Positions 55,520 to 64,000 of a stretch of 64,000 nt of DNA are shown here, piece by piece. Under the pieces are notes generated by a model. The model did not search any database and was not told the origin of the DNA. It saw only the letters and a list, made by a program, of their open reading frames with translations. The stretch's first letter is position 1. Each line of letters begins with the position of its first letter. The stretch covers positions 250,251-314,250 of the forward strand of contig NZ_MJAJ01000003.1 in NCBI RefSeq assembly GCF_001746365.1, read 5' to 3'. A program made the translations under genes and the position numbers. This stretch comes from Streptomyces sp. LUP30. GTDB taxonomy: Bacteria; Actinomycetota; Actinomycetes; Streptomycetales; Streptomycetaceae.

Positions 55520-56587
55520 GTGAGCGCGAACGAGAGCCCCGCGGGCCGGCAGCCGACAGCGACGTACGACAGTGCCTTCCTGAAGGCGTGCAGGCGCGAG
55601 CCCGTGCCGCACACGCCCGTGTGGTTCATGCGGCAGGCGGGGCGCTCGCTGCCGGAGTACCGCAAGGTCCGCGAAGGCGTCGGGATGCTCGAGTCCTGCA
55701 TGCGGCCCGACCTGGTCACCGAGATCACCCTGCAGCCGGTGCGCCGGCACGACGTGGACGCGGCGATCTACTTCAGCGACATCGTCGTCCCCCTCAAGGC
55801 CATCGGCATCGACCTCGACATCAAGCCTGGCGTCGGCCCCGTCGTCGAACGCCCGATCCGCACCCGCGCCGACCTCGCCCAGCTGCGCGACCTCACCCCC
55901 GAGGACGTCTCCTACGTCACCGAGGCCATCGGCCTGCTCACCGCCGAGCTCGGCGCCACCCCCCTCATCGGCTTCGCCGGCGCTCCGTTCACCCTCGCGA
56001 GCTACCTCGTCGAGGGCGGCCCCTCGCGCACGTACGAGAACGCCAAGGCGATGATGTACGGCGACCCCGAGCTCTGGGCCGACCTCCTCGACCGCCTCGC
56101 GGAGATCACGGCCGCCTTCCTCAAGGTGCAGATCGAGGCCGGCGCGAGCGCCGTCCAGCTCTTCGACTCCTGGGCCGGCGCCCTCGCGCCGGCCGACTAC
56201 CGCCGCTCGGTGCTGCCCGCCTCCGCGAAGGTCTTCCGCGCGGTCGAGGGCTACGGCGTCCCGCGCATCCACTTCGGCGTGGGCACCGGCGAGCTGCTGA
56301 GGCTCATGGGCGAGGCCGGCGCGGACGTCGTCGGCGTCGACTGGCGCGTCCCCCTCGACGAGGCCGTACGCCGGATCGGCCCCGGCAAGGCGCTCCAGGG
56401 CAACCTCGACCCCACCGTCCTGTTCGCCGGCACCGAGGCCGTCGAGACCAAGGCCCGCGAGGTCCTCGACGCGGCCGCCGCACTGGAGGGCCACGTCTTC
56501 AACCTCGGCCACGGCGTCATGCCGTCCACCGACCCGGACGCGCTGACCCGCCTGGTGGAGTACGTCCACACGCAGACGGCCCGCTGA
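55520..56587 (+). CDS. hemE: Uroporphyrinogen decarboxylase
   Basis: The 355-residue enzyme converts uroporphyrinogen III to coproporphyrinogen III. Motifs: [19 protein letters not shown] (substrate arginines), [35 protein letters not shown] and [15 protein letters not shown]. It starts at a GTG in a weak ribosome binding context. It supplies the branch finished by HemY and HemQ further right. Confidence 0.98.
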   Translation: MSANESPAGRQPTATYDSAFLKACRREPVPHTPVWFMRQAGRSLPEYRKVREGVGMLESCMRPDLVTEITLQPVRRHDVDAAIYFSDIVVPLKAIGIDLDIKPGVGPVVERPIRTRADLAQLRDLTPEDVSYVTEAIGLLTAELGATPLIGFAGAPFTLASYLVEGGPSRTYENAKAMMYGDPELWADLLDRLAEITAAFLKVQIEAGASAVQLFDSWAGALAPADYRRSVLPASAKVFRAVEGYGVPRIHFGVGTGELLRLMGEAGADVVGVDWRVPLDEAVRRIGPGKALQGNLDPTVLFAGTEAVETKAREVLDAAAALEGHVFNLGHGVMPSTDPDALTRLVEYVHTQTAR

Positions 56588-56664
56588 CCACCGGGCGCAG
56601 GTCACCGGCGCGCCGCCACCGGGCGCGCCGGGCTCCGCACGGCTGACCCGTCACGGCGCGGACG

Positions 56665-56732
56665 GGATCGCCACCTGCTCCGGATCGCCACCTGCTCCGG
56701 ATCGCCACCTGCTCCGGATCGCTGCATGCTCC
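56665..56732. repeat. Four-copy 17-bp tandem array
   Basis: GGATCGCCACCTGCTCC repeats three times exactly and once with changes, in the 245-bp gap between hemE and the convergent rhomboid gene. Confidence 0.9.
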
Positions 56733-56832
56733 GGAACGCCGCCCGTGGATGACCGCACGCACCGGACGACCGCACGCACAGATCACCGAACTCACTGGAT
56801 CGCCGGGCGCTCGGGGCCGTGGTGGCCGCCGG

Positions 56833-57645
56833 TCACCAGGTGTGCCGGGGGCGTGCCCGCCTGCCGAACAGCAGGCCGCGCGGTTCCGGCGGCGGGGGCG
56901 TGCCCGGCTTGAGCGGCCAGGCGAGCAGCATGCCCGCGAGGAAGCCGACCACGTGCGCCGCGTACGCCACCGTGCCCTCGCCCGAGACGCCCTCGCCGGA
57001 GGAGTACATCGCCTGCAGCGCGAACCAGAAGCCCAGCACCAGCCAGGCCGGCAGCCGAAGCGGCAGGAACACCAGGAACGGGACGAGAACCCACACCCTG
57101 GCCTTCGGATACAGCACCAGATACGCCCCGAGCACCCCCGCGATCGCCCCGGACGCGCCGATCAGCGGATCGGTGGAGTCGGCGTTGAACAACGCGAAAC
57201 CGTACGAAGCCGCATACCCGCAGACCACGTAGAACAGTGCGAAGCGGACGTGCCCCATGCGGTCCTCGATGTTGTTTCCGAAAATCAGCAGAAACAACAT
57301 GTTGCCCAACAGGTGCAGCCAGCCCCCGTGCAGAAACATCGCGGTGAAGACGCTCAACGCCGGCGACTTGACGTAGTCCGGCGGCCCCAGTTGGCAGCCG
57401 GCGCCGCGCACCTCCCCGGTGGGCACCAGCTGCGCGAGCTGATGGTGCATCAACTCGCGTGGCACAGCCGCGTAATGCTCCAGAAAGGCGTGCAGATGGC
57501 ACGTCTGGGCCAGACTGCTGTCGCCCGCCACGGAGCCGGACAGGCCGGGCATGAACAAGAACACGAGGACGTTCGCGCCGATCAGCGCGTACGTCACCAC
57601 CGGGGTGCGGCGCACGGGGTTCACGTCATGCACGGGGATGACCAC
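56833..57645 (-). CDS. Rhomboid-family intramembrane serine protease
   Basis: The 270-residue membrane protein has about six segments, the WLHLLGNMLFL motif, catalytic Ser in GASGAIAG and catalytic His in YAAHVVGFLAG. Rhomboids cut transmembrane proteins within the bilayer; the substrate is unknown. It starts at a GTG (57645). Confidence 0.93.
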   Translation of the reverse strand: MVIPVHDVNPVRRTPVVTYALIGANVLVFLFMPGLSGSVAGDSSLAQTCHLHAFLEHYAAVPRELMHHQLAQLVPTGEVRGAGCQLGPPDYVKSPALSVFTAMFLHGGWLHLLGNMLFLLIFGNNIEDRMGHVRFALFYVVCGYAASYGFALFNADSTDPLIGASGAIAGVLGAYLVLYPKARVWVLVPFLVFLPLRLPAWLVLGFWFALQAMYSSGEGVSGEGTVAYAAHVVGFLAGMLLAWPLKPGTPPPPEPRGLLFGRRARPRHTW

Positions 57646-57770
57646 AAGGAAGTTGTGCCCCCGATCCGTTCGGCGAATCGGTGAACGCGTCTCCCCACCA
57701 CTGCGTATGAACCGGCAACCGCTCGCGGCACGAGGAAGGCGGGCCGCGGGGACGACGTGAGGAACAGGCG

Positions 57771-58040
57771 ATGAACGACAGAGTTACTCCCCCCATGCAC
57801 GCCACCCCCGACGGCGAGGCGGAGATCTCCCTGGTGGTCAGGCTGCCCTGGGAGGACGTGGCACGGCTCGGCCAGGAAGCGGGGCGACTCGCTTCACAGA
57901 TGCAGCGCCCGGTGACCCTGGACGAAGCCGTCAGCAACCGGTTGCGGTCGCGGCCGGCGGCCGCGGCGCACGCGAAGCCCGCCGAGCAGAGCGCCGCCGC
58001 GCCGGTCTCCGCCCTGCCGCGGCTGAGCGGGACCGCCTAG
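57771..58040 (+). CDS. Small conserved hypothetical protein
   Basis: The 89-residue protein has a central amphipathic stretch EISLVVRLPWEDVARLGQEAGRL followed by VTLDEAVSNRLR, and an Ala/Pro-rich tail. No signal peptide or membrane segment. I do not recognise a named family; it looks like a small Streptomyces protein divergent from the rhomboid gene. AGGAACAGGCG precedes the ATG. Confidence 0.6.
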   Translation: MNDRVTPPMHATPDGEAEISLVVRLPWEDVARLGQEAGRLASQMQRPVTLDEAVSNRLRSRPAAAAHAKPAEQSAAAPVSALPRLSGTA

Positions 58041-58186
58041 CCGCCCCGCGGGACGCGTCAGGGGCCGCGGACCGACGTGCGGGGCGCGGGACGAGGCGCG
58101 CGCCTCCGCGGTCGGCGTTCGGCGGTCGGCCGCGATCGCGTCCCGCGCCGCTGCTGTGTGCCGCGCCGCAGCTGTGTCCCGCGTCC

Positions 58187-59575
58187 CTACCGCGTGCCGC
58201 GGTGCACCTTCGCCGTGGCCTTCCTGGCCGCCACCAGCACCGGGTCCCACACCGGGCTGAACGGGGGCGCGTACCCGAGGTCCAAAGCCGTCATCTCCTC
58301 CACCGTCATGCCGGCCGTCAGCGCCACGGCCGCGATGTCGACGCGCTTGGCCGCGCCCTCCCGGCCGACGATCTGCACCCCCAGCAGCCGGCCCGTCCTG
58401 CGCTCGGCGATCATCTTCACCGTCATGGGGGAGGCCCCCGGGTAGTAGCCGGCGCGACTGGTGGACTCGACGGTGACCGACTCGAACTGCAGACCGGCCC
58501 GGTGCGCGTCCTTCTCCCGCAGGCCCGTGCGGGCGATCTCCAGGTCGCAGACCTTGCTGACGGCGGTGCCCACCACGCCGGGGAACGTGGCGTACCCGCC
58601 ACCGACGTTGGCGCCGATGACCTGGCCGTGCTTGTTGGCGTGGGTGCCCAGGGCGATGTGCCGTTCCCGGCCGGACACCAGGTCGAGGACCTCGACGCAG
58701 TCGCCGCCGGCCCACACACGCCCGTCGGCCAGGGGACCGCGTACCCGCATCGCCAGGTCGGTGAGCAGCCCGCCGTGCACGCCCACCGGCAGCCCGGCGG
58801 CCCGTGCGAGCCCGGTCTCCGGACGGACGCCGATGCCCAGCACCACCACGTCCGCCGGATACTCGGCGTCCGCGGTCCGCACCGACCGCACCCGGCCGTC
58901 CTCGCCGGTGCGGACCTCGGTGACCTCGGCGTCGTTCACCATGGTGATGCCCATGCCCTCCATGGCCCGGTGCACCAGCCGGCCCATGTCCGGGTCGAGG
59001 GTCGACATGGGCTCGCTGCCCCGGTTGACGACCGTCACCTCGTAGCCGCGCTTGATGAGCGCCTCGGCCATCTCCACGCCGATGTAACCGGCCCCCACGA
59101 CCACGGCCCGTTCGCCCCGCGCGCGTGCCAGCGAGTCCAGCAGCGCCTGGCCGTCGTCCAGGGTCTGCACCCCGTGCACGCCCGCCGCGTCCGCGCCCGG
59201 CATGTCCGGCCGGATCGGGCGCGCCCCGGTCGCGATGACGAGCTTGTCGTACGACGTCCAGGACTCGGCCCCGGACTCCACCTCCCGCGCGCGCACCCGC
59301 CCCCCGGCCACGTCGATCTCCACGACCTCCGTGCGCAGCCGCAGATCGATCCCCCGCGCGCGGTGCTCCTGCGGCGTACGGGCGACCAGGTCGTCCCGCG
59401 TGTCGACGTCACCGCCCACCCAGTACGGGATGCCGCACGCCGAGTAGGAGGTGAAGTGGCCGCGCTCGAACGCGACGATCTCCAACTCCTCGGGCCCCTT
59501 CAATCGGCGGGCCTGGGACGCCGCGGACATGCCCGCGGCGTCCCCGCCGATCACGACCAGTCGCTCGATGCTCAT
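58187..59575 (-). CDS. CoA-disulfide reductase-like FAD/NAD(P)H oxidoreductase
   Basis: The 462-residue flavoprotein has the N-terminal FAD loop VVIGGDAAGMSAA, a single active-site cysteine (Cys47 in SYSACGIPYWVGG) typical of CoA-disulfide reductases and NADH oxidases, the NAD loop VVVGAGYIGVEMAE, VWAGGDC, and a C-terminal dimerisation domain. Streptomyces uses mycothiol rather than CoA as main thiol, so the substrate is open. Confidence 0.88.
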   Translation of the reverse strand: MSIERLVVIGGDAAGMSAASQARRLKGPEELEIVAFERGHFTSYSACGIPYWVGGDVDTRDDLVARTPQEHRARGIDLRLRTEVVEIDVAGGRVRAREVESGAESWTSYDKLVIATGARPIRPDMPGADAAGVHGVQTLDDGQALLDSLARARGERAVVVGAGYIGVEMAEALIKRGYEVTVVNRGSEPMSTLDPDMGRLVHRAMEGMGITMVNDAEVTEVRTGEDGRVRSVRTADAEYPADVVVLGIGVRPETGLARAAGLPVGVHGGLLTDLAMRVRGPLADGRVWAGGDCVEVLDLVSGRERHIALGTHANKHGQVIGANVGGGYATFPGVVGTAVSKVCDLEIARTGLREKDAHRAGLQFESVTVESTSRAGYYPGASPMTVKMIAERRTGRLLGVQIVGREGAAKRVDIAAVALTAGMTVEEMTALDLGYAPPFSPVWDPVLVAARKATAKVHRGTR

Positions 59576-59602
59576 GCGAACACGCTACGGGGCGCTCCCA
59601 GT

Positions 59603-60661
59603 TCAGTCCTGCCCGGGCTGCCCGGGCTGCCCGGGCTGCCCGGGCTGCCCGGGCTGCGTGGGATACGCGGGATGCGCGGGCTGCCCGGCCGCCTCGGACG
59701 CGCTCGCCCGTGCCGCCCGCCGCCGCGGACGCACCAGCCGCACCCAGGCCAGCAGGAGCAGGACGGCGGCCGCGAGGAACGGCAGCACCGCGCCGAACGC
59801 GACGGCGATCCAGCGCAGCGTCGTCACGAACGCGTCCCAGCCGCCCTCCAGCGCGTCCACGAACCCCGGGTCGTCGTCCTCGGAGGCCCGCACCACCGTC
59901 TTCTCGGACAGGGTCAGCGTGATGGTCGCCAGGCTCGTGCGGTCCTTCAGCGACGCCTGCTGCGCGAGCAGCGCCTCCAGGTCGGCCTCCCGGTTGCTCA
60001 GTTCACCCTCCAGGGTGACGACGTCGCCGAGCTTCGTGGCCCGGTCCATCAACTCGCGGACCCGGGCGACGCTGGCGCGCTGCGAAGCGATACGGCTCTC
60101 GACGTCGACGACCTGGTCCGTGACGTCCTGGGCCTTCGCCGTGCGCTCCAGGAGCTTGCCCGCGCCCTGGAGGGCGGCCAGGACGTCGTCGTACTTCTGG
60201 ACCGGGATCCGCAGCACCACGCGCGTGTGCTCGGCGCCGTCCTCGTCCCGGACGGTCGTCTCGTCGCCGACGTAGCCGCCCGCGTTCTCGGTGGTCGCGC
60301 GGGCCTCGTCCAGCGCCTCGGGCACGTTTTTGACCTGCACGGTGAGCGTGGCGGTGCGGATGATGCGTTCGGTCACCGGCCCGGGCCTCGGCGCCGCGGT
60401 GGCCTTGGAGCCGCTCGCGCCCGCGCCCTCCTTGGCGTCCTGGGCGGCGCCGGCGTCTCCGGCGGCGGGTCGTCCGGCGGCGGCCTTGTCGGCCGAGCTG
60501 CTCGCGCCGCTGTCGTCCGCGCCGCCGCAACCGGTGAGCGCGAGGGCCGCGGCCAGCAGGACCACGGCCAGCGCGTGAGCGGGCCGCGCGGCAGGCCGCT
60601 GCGAGGGCGCGCAGCGCCCCACGGGACGTCGGGCCGGTCGGGTGGAGCGTCGTGTGCGCAT
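59603..60661 (-). CDS. DUF4349 membrane-anchored lipoprotein
   Basis: The 352-residue protein has a lipoprotein signal (LALTGC; Cys about residue 47), an Ala/Gly/Ser-rich linker, a DUF4349 domain with coiled-coil character (VVDVESRIASQRASVARVRELMDRA), and a C-terminal membrane segment (LPFLAAAVLLLLAWV). A Gln-Pro-Gly repeat tail follows, encoded by five exact 9-bp units GCCCGGGCT (59611-59655). Function of DUF4349 is unknown. GGGGGACACC precedes the ATG. Confidence 0.88.
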   Translation of the reverse strand: MRTRRSTRPARRPVGRCAPSQRPAARPAHALAVVLLAAALALTGCGGADDSGASSSADKAAAGRPAAGDAGAAQDAKEGAGASGSKATAAPRPGPVTERIIRTATLTVQVKNVPEALDEARATTENAGGYVGDETTVRDEDGAEHTRVVLRIPVQKYDDVLAALQGAGKLLERTAKAQDVTDQVVDVESRIASQRASVARVRELMDRATKLGDVVTLEGELSNREADLEALLAQQASLKDRTSLATITLTLSEKTVVRASEDDDPGFVDALEGGWDAFVTTLRWIAVAFGAVLPFLAAAVLLLLAWVRLVRPRRRAARASASEAAGQPAHPAYPTQPGQPGQPGQPGQPGQD

Positions 60662-60747
60662 GTGGGTGTCCCCCGGGGATCGTGACGAACTGACGCTCCT
60701 TCGACGCCCGGGCGGGCCGGGACGTTGGCCCGGATCGGTTCCGAACA

Positions 60748-60814
60748 GGTCACGGTCGGGACGCGGACAGGACACCCGCAGGCGGTCACGGTCGGGACGC
60801 GGACGGGACACCCG
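60748..60814. repeat. 31-bp direct repeat upstream of hemY
   Basis: A 31-bp segment beginning GGTCACGGTCGGGACGCGGA at 60748 recurs at 60784 with one mismatch (period 36 bp), ending about 40 bp before the hemY start. Confidence 0.85.
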
Positions 60815-60854
60815 GGCCGGCGGGAGTGTCAGCGGGGTCTGAGAGAGTGGGGAC

Positions 60855-62312
60855 ATGAGCGCAACGGGCACGGTCACCGGGCAGCACGTCATCGTCGTCG
60901 GAGCCGGGATCGCCGGGCTGGCCGCCGCCCACCGACTGCTGCAGCGCGGGGCGCGGGTGACCGTGCTGGAGGCGTCCGACCGGCTCGGCGGCAAGCTGCT
61001 GCCCGGCGAGATCGCCGGGGTGCGCGTGGACTTCGGCGCCGAGTCGATGCTGGCGCGCCGGCCCGAGGCGGTCACCCTCGCGCGCGAGGTGGGCCTCGCC
61101 GACCGTCTGCAGCCGCCGGCCACCGCCACGGCCTCGATCTGGACCCGCGGCGCCCTGCGCCCCATGCCCAAGGGCCATGTCATGGGCGTCCCCGGCACCG
61201 CCGCGGCCCTCTCCGGCGTCCTGTCCGACGAGGGCCTCGCCCGCGTCGAGCGCGACGCCGACCTGCCGCCCACCGAGATCGGTGACGACGTGGCGGTCGG
61301 CGAGTACGTGGCGGCGCGGATGGGCCATGAGGTCGTCGACCGCCTCGTCGAACCCCTGCTGGGCGGCGTCTACGCCGGCGACGCCTACCGCATCTCGATG
61401 CGCTCGGCCGTCCCGCAGCTCTTCCATGCCGCGCGCACGCACACCTCGCTGACGCAGGCCGTGCGCGAGATCCAGAGCAAGGCGACGGCGGCCCGGCAGA
61501 CCGGGCCCGTCTTCATGGGCCTCCAGGGCGGGGTGGGCTTCCTACCGCTCGCGGTCGCCGCGTCCGTCGAGGCGGGCGGCGGAGAGATCCACACGCGCGT
61601 GCCGGTCACCGCACTGCGCCGCGACCCCGTGCGCGGCTGGCGCGTCACGGCGGGCGAGCGCGAGCTGCGGGCCGACGCCGTGGTCGTCGCCGTCCCCGCG
61701 CCGGCCGCCGCCGCCCTGCTCGCCGTCGCGTCCCCCGAGGCCGCCGCCGAGCTGCGCACGGTGGAGTACGCCTCCATGGCCCTGGTCACCCTCGCCTACC
61801 GGCGCGGCGACACCGCCCTGCCCGCCGGCAGCGGCTTCCTCGTCCCGCCCGTCGACGGACACACCATCAAGGCGTCCACCTTCGCCTCCCAGAAGTGGGG
61901 CTGGATCGCCGACGAGGATCCCGACACGGTCGTGCTGCGCACCTCCGTGGGCCGCCAGGGCGAGACGCAGATCCTCCACAAGGACGACGCCGACCTCGTC
62001 GCGGTCTCCCGGCACGACCTGCGCGAGGCCACCGGCCTGACCGCGTCCCCCCTCGAGACCCGCGTCACCCGCTGGACGGACGGACTGCCCCAGTACCCCG
62101 TCGGCCACCACGCGCGCGTGGCCCGCATCCGCGAGCACCTCGCCGGGCTCCCCGGCATCGCGGTGTGCGGGGCCGCGTACGACGGCGTGGGCATCCCCGC
62201 CTGCATCGCGAGCGCCGACGCCGCCGTGGACCGGCTCGGCGGCGACCTGAGCACCGCGGCGCGGCTCATGGCCGACCCGGTGCAGAGTCTGCACGGCGGA
62301 GCGGGAGAATGA
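60855..62312 (+). CDS. hemY: Coproporphyrinogen III/protoporphyrinogen oxidase HemY
   Basis: The 485-residue FAD enzyme has the dinucleotide motif [56 protein letters not shown], and a C-terminal [21 protein letters not shown]. In Gram-positive bacteria with HemQ this enzyme oxidises coproporphyrinogen III (also called CgoX). It is followed by hemQ with a 5-bp gap. Confidence 0.96.
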   Translation: MSATGTVTGQHVIVVGAGIAGLAAAHRLLQRGARVTVLEASDRLGGKLLPGEIAGVRVDFGAESMLARRPEAVTLAREVGLADRLQPPATATASIWTRGALRPMPKGHVMGVPGTAAALSGVLSDEGLARVERDADLPPTEIGDDVAVGEYVAARMGHEVVDRLVEPLLGGVYAGDAYRISMRSAVPQLFHAARTHTSLTQAVREIQSKATAARQTGPVFMGLQGGVGFLPLAVAASVEAGGGEIHTRVPVTALRRDPVRGWRVTAGERELRADAVVVAVPAPAAAALLAVASPEAAAELRTVEYASMALVTLAYRRGDTALPAGSGFLVPPVDGHTIKASTFASQKWGWIADEDPDTVVLRTSVGRQGETQILHKDDADLVAVSRHDLREATGLTASPLETRVTRWTDGLPQYPVGHHARVARIREHLAGLPGIAVCGAAYDGVGIPACIASADAAVDRLGGDLSTAARLMADPVQSLHGGAGE

Positions 62313-62317
62313 GAGCC

Positions 62318-63049
62318 ATGAGTGACGACGCCTCCACCACCGAGCCCGGCAGGATCCCGAACAAGGGCAAGCTGGCCAAGGACCTCAACGAGGTCATCCG
62401 CTACACCCTGTGGTCCGTCTTCAAGCTGAAGGACGTGCTCCCCGAGGACCGCGCGGGCTACGCCGACGAGGTCCAGGAGCTGTTCGACCAGCTCGCCGCC
62501 AAGGACGTGACGATCCGCGGCACGTACGACCTGTCCGGTCTGCGAGCCGACGCCGACCTGATGATCTGGTGGCACGCGGAGACCAGCGACCAGCTGCAGG
62601 AGGCGTACAACCTCTTCCGCCGCACCCGGCTGGGCCGCGCGTTGGAGCCGGTCTGGTCCAACATGGCGCTGCACCGCCCCGCCGAGTTCAACCGTTCGCA
62701 CATCCCGGCGTTCCTCGCCGACGAGACGCCCCGCGACTACGTGAGCGTCTACCCCTTCGTGCGCTCCTACGACTGGTACCTGCTGCCCGACGAGGACCGC
62801 CGGCGGATGCTCGCCGACCACGGCAAGATGGCCCGCGGCTACCCCGACGTCCGGGCCAACACCGTCGCCTCGTTCTCGCTGGGCGACTACGAGTGGATCC
62901 TGGCCTTCGAGGCCGACGAGCTCTACCGCATCGTCGACCTCATGCGCCACCTGCGCGCCTCCGAGGCCCGTATGCACGTCCGCGAGGAAGTGCCGTTCTA
63001 CACCGGCCGGCGCAAGTCGGTGGCCGACCTGGTCGCCGAACTGGCCTGA
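62318..63049 (+). CDS. hemQ: Coproheme decarboxylase HemQ (ChdC)
   Basis: The 243-residue protein belongs to the chlorite-dismutase-like fold and makes haem b from coproheme at the end of the coproporphyrin-dependent pathway. Landmarks: [40 protein letters not shown] (catalytic Tyr region), the haem-ligand His in [15 protein letters not shown], and [15 protein letters not shown]. It starts 5 bp after hemY; an ATG at 62309 overlapping the hemY stop is an alternative. Confidence 0.96.
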   Translation: MSDDASTTEPGRIPNKGKLAKDLNEVIRYTLWSVFKLKDVLPEDRAGYADEVQELFDQLAAKDVTIRGTYDLSGLRADADLMIWWHAETSDQLQEAYNLFRRTRLGRALEPVWSNMALHRPAEFNRSHIPAFLADETPRDYVSVYPFVRSYDWYLLPDEDRRRMLADHGKMARGYPDVRANTVASFSLGDYEWILAFEADELYRIVDLMRHLRASEARMHVREEVPFYTGRRKSVADLVAELA

Positions 63050-63138
63050 CGTCCGGGCCGGGAGCGCGGGAACGGTACGACCGGACGCGCACGGCCGACG
63101 GGTTCGCCGCCTCGGCGCCCCAGGCTGCCGGGGCGGCG

Positions 63139-64000
63139 TCAGCGCGCCGCGCTCGGCTTCGGCTCCGCGCGTCCCGCGCAGGAGGCGCGCCGGGCCGGGA
63201 GCCGTCCCTCCAGCAGATACGCGTCGAGGTGCCCGTTGACGCACCGGTTGGGCCCACCCGCGATGCCGTGGGTGCCCGCGTCCCGCTCCGTCACCAGCAC
63301 CGAGCCCGACAGCCGCCGGTGCATCTCCAGCGCCCCCGCGTACGGCGCGGCCGCGTCCCGCTCGGCGGCCAGGATCAGCGTCGGCGGCAGCTCGCCCGGG
63401 CCCGTCCGCACGTCGAGCGGCTGCTGCCGGGGCGCCGGCCAGTAGGCGCACGGCAGGTTCGCCCACACGTTGTCCCACGTCTCGAACGGAGCGACCCGCG
63501 CGAGCCGCGTGTTGTCGCGGTCCCACACCTTCCAGTCCGTCGGCCAGGGCGCGTCGTTGCACTCCACGGCCGTGTACACGGCGTTGGCGTTCTCCGCCTC
63601 GGCGGCAGCCTCCCGCACCGGAGCCGCCTGCGCGATCAACTGCTTCGGATCGCCCTTCAGATACTCCGACAGGGCCTGCGCCCGACCGGGCCAGTAATCG
63701 TCGTAGTAGGCGGCCTGCAGAAACGCACCCTGCAGCTGACCGGGCCCCACCTTCCCACCGGCCGGCTCCGCGGCCAGCCGGGCGCGGGCCCGCTCATAGC
63801 TGTTCAGCACCTCGTCCGCCGTGCTGCCGAGGCCGTACACGTCGTCGTGCGCGGCGATCCACTCCCGCAGGTCCGTCCAGCGGCTCTCGAACGCCGCCGA
63901 CTGACCGAGATTGTTGCGATACCAGATCTGCGCGGGGTCCGGGTCCACGGCGGCGTCGAACACCATCCGCCGCACGTGCGAGGGGAACAGCGTGGCGTAC
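63139..64000 (-). CDS. TAP-like alpha/beta-hydrolase (tripeptidyl aminopeptidase type), partial
   Basis: About 287 C-terminal residues are present; the N-terminus lies beyond the right edge. The visible part runs from SHVRRMVFDAAVDPDP through the helical cap (WTDLREWIAAHDDVYGLG) to the TAP-like C-terminal domain, with catalytic Asp in LILAAERDAAAPY and His in DAGTHGIAGGPNRCV. Relatives are secreted Streptomyces tripeptidyl aminopeptidases. It converges on hemQ. Confidence 0.9.
   Translation of the reverse strand, partial: YATLFPSHVRRMVFDAAVDPDPAQIWYRNNLGQSAAFESRWTDLREWIAAHDDVYGLGSTADEVLNSYERARARLAAEPAGGKVGPGQLQGAFLQAAYYDDYWPGRAQALSEYLKGDPKQLIAQAAPVREAAAEAENANAVYTAVECNDAPWPTDWKVWDRDNTRLARVAPFETWDNVWANLPCAYWPAPRQQPLDVRTGPGELPPTLILAAERDAAAPYAGALEMHRRLSGSVLVTERDAGTHGIAGGPNRCVNGHLDAYLLEGRLPARRASCAGRAEPKPSAAR

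Noticed and set aside
55111..56646. 511-codon frame overlapping hemE in another frame
   Set aside because: It reads the purine-rich array and then an Arg-rich shadow of hemE.
63115..63135. Weak GCCCC/GGGGC hairpin between hemQ and the peptidase gene
   Set aside because: Only about six pairs in very GC-rich DNA; not distinguishable from chance.

Overview
The window is from a Streptomyces-like chromosome. The DNA is very GC-rich with GC-biased third codon positions. It carries Streptomyces marker genes: the sporulation regulator whiI with a WhiG-type promoter, rok7B7-xylFGH, ngcEFG, DUF5999, DUF6299, DUF574 and DUF3000 proteins, and the actinobacterial hemE...hemY-hemQ set. From memory, the backbone order (HTH-MurA, aconitase, ngcEFG, rok7B7, xylFGH, dxs, amino-acid permease, fadBA, rnd, whiI, DUF3000, hemE, hemY, hemQ) matches the S. 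coelicolor SCO5998-SCO6042 neighbourhood. No tRNA, rRNA, CRISPR array, integrase or intact transposase was seen.

Layout. (1) 1-4.6 kb: an aromatic-acid CoA module, with a PaaX-family regulator and an aryl/acyl-CoA ligase on the minus strand, divergent from an acyl-CoA dehydrogenase and a Rid-family protein. A palindromic operator candidate sits between them. The gene content resembles the 2-aminobenzoyl-CoA (anthranilate) pathway. (2) 4.6-11 kb: small Streptomyces-specific genes around a MurA paralogue fused to a DNA-binding domain, then an accessory patch (DUF4236, CYTH, SAM-methyltransferase, LRR protein). (3) 11.3-14.3 kb: aconitase with a strong palindrome and an iron-box-like site. (4) 14.3-33 kb: a plant cell-wall region. 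It has a cellulose LPMO behind two CebR-type boxes, a decayed ABC-F ATPase, a CE7 esterase, an LplB/YtcP/LplA-type ABC importer, GH39, DUF624, GH42 (ending at an early amber codon), GH67 alpha-glucuronidase, a secreted orphan and a large GH92 mannosidase. (5) 33-42.3 kb: ngcEFG (GlcNAc/chitobiose importer) behind a DasR-like site, then rok7B7 and xylFGH (xylose). (6) 42.5-50.7 kb: dxs, an amino-acid permease, a NYN protein and the fadBA beta-oxidation operon. (7) 50.8-51.7 kb: a deletion scar joining the 3' ends of a LacI regulator and a sugar permease. (8) 52-64 kb: rnd, whiI, DUF3000, hemE, rhomboid, CoA-disulfide-reductase-like enzyme, DUF4349 lipoprotein, hemY, hemQ and part of a TAP-like peptidase.

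How the genes work together: regions 4 and 5 read as a hemicellulose/chitin acquisition block. LPMO and esterase open the polymer. The Lpl-type importer probably takes up glucuronoxylan oligomers, which GH67, GH39 and GH42 break down, and XylFGH imports free xylose under Rok7B7. No ATPase is encoded beside either CUT1-like importer, so both probably borrow MsiK from elsewhere. HemE, HemY and HemQ form most of the coproporphyrin-dependent haem branch.

A general feature is the large number of short GC-rich tandem arrays between genes (8, 9, 11, 11-12, 15, 17, 19, 36 and 84 bp periods).
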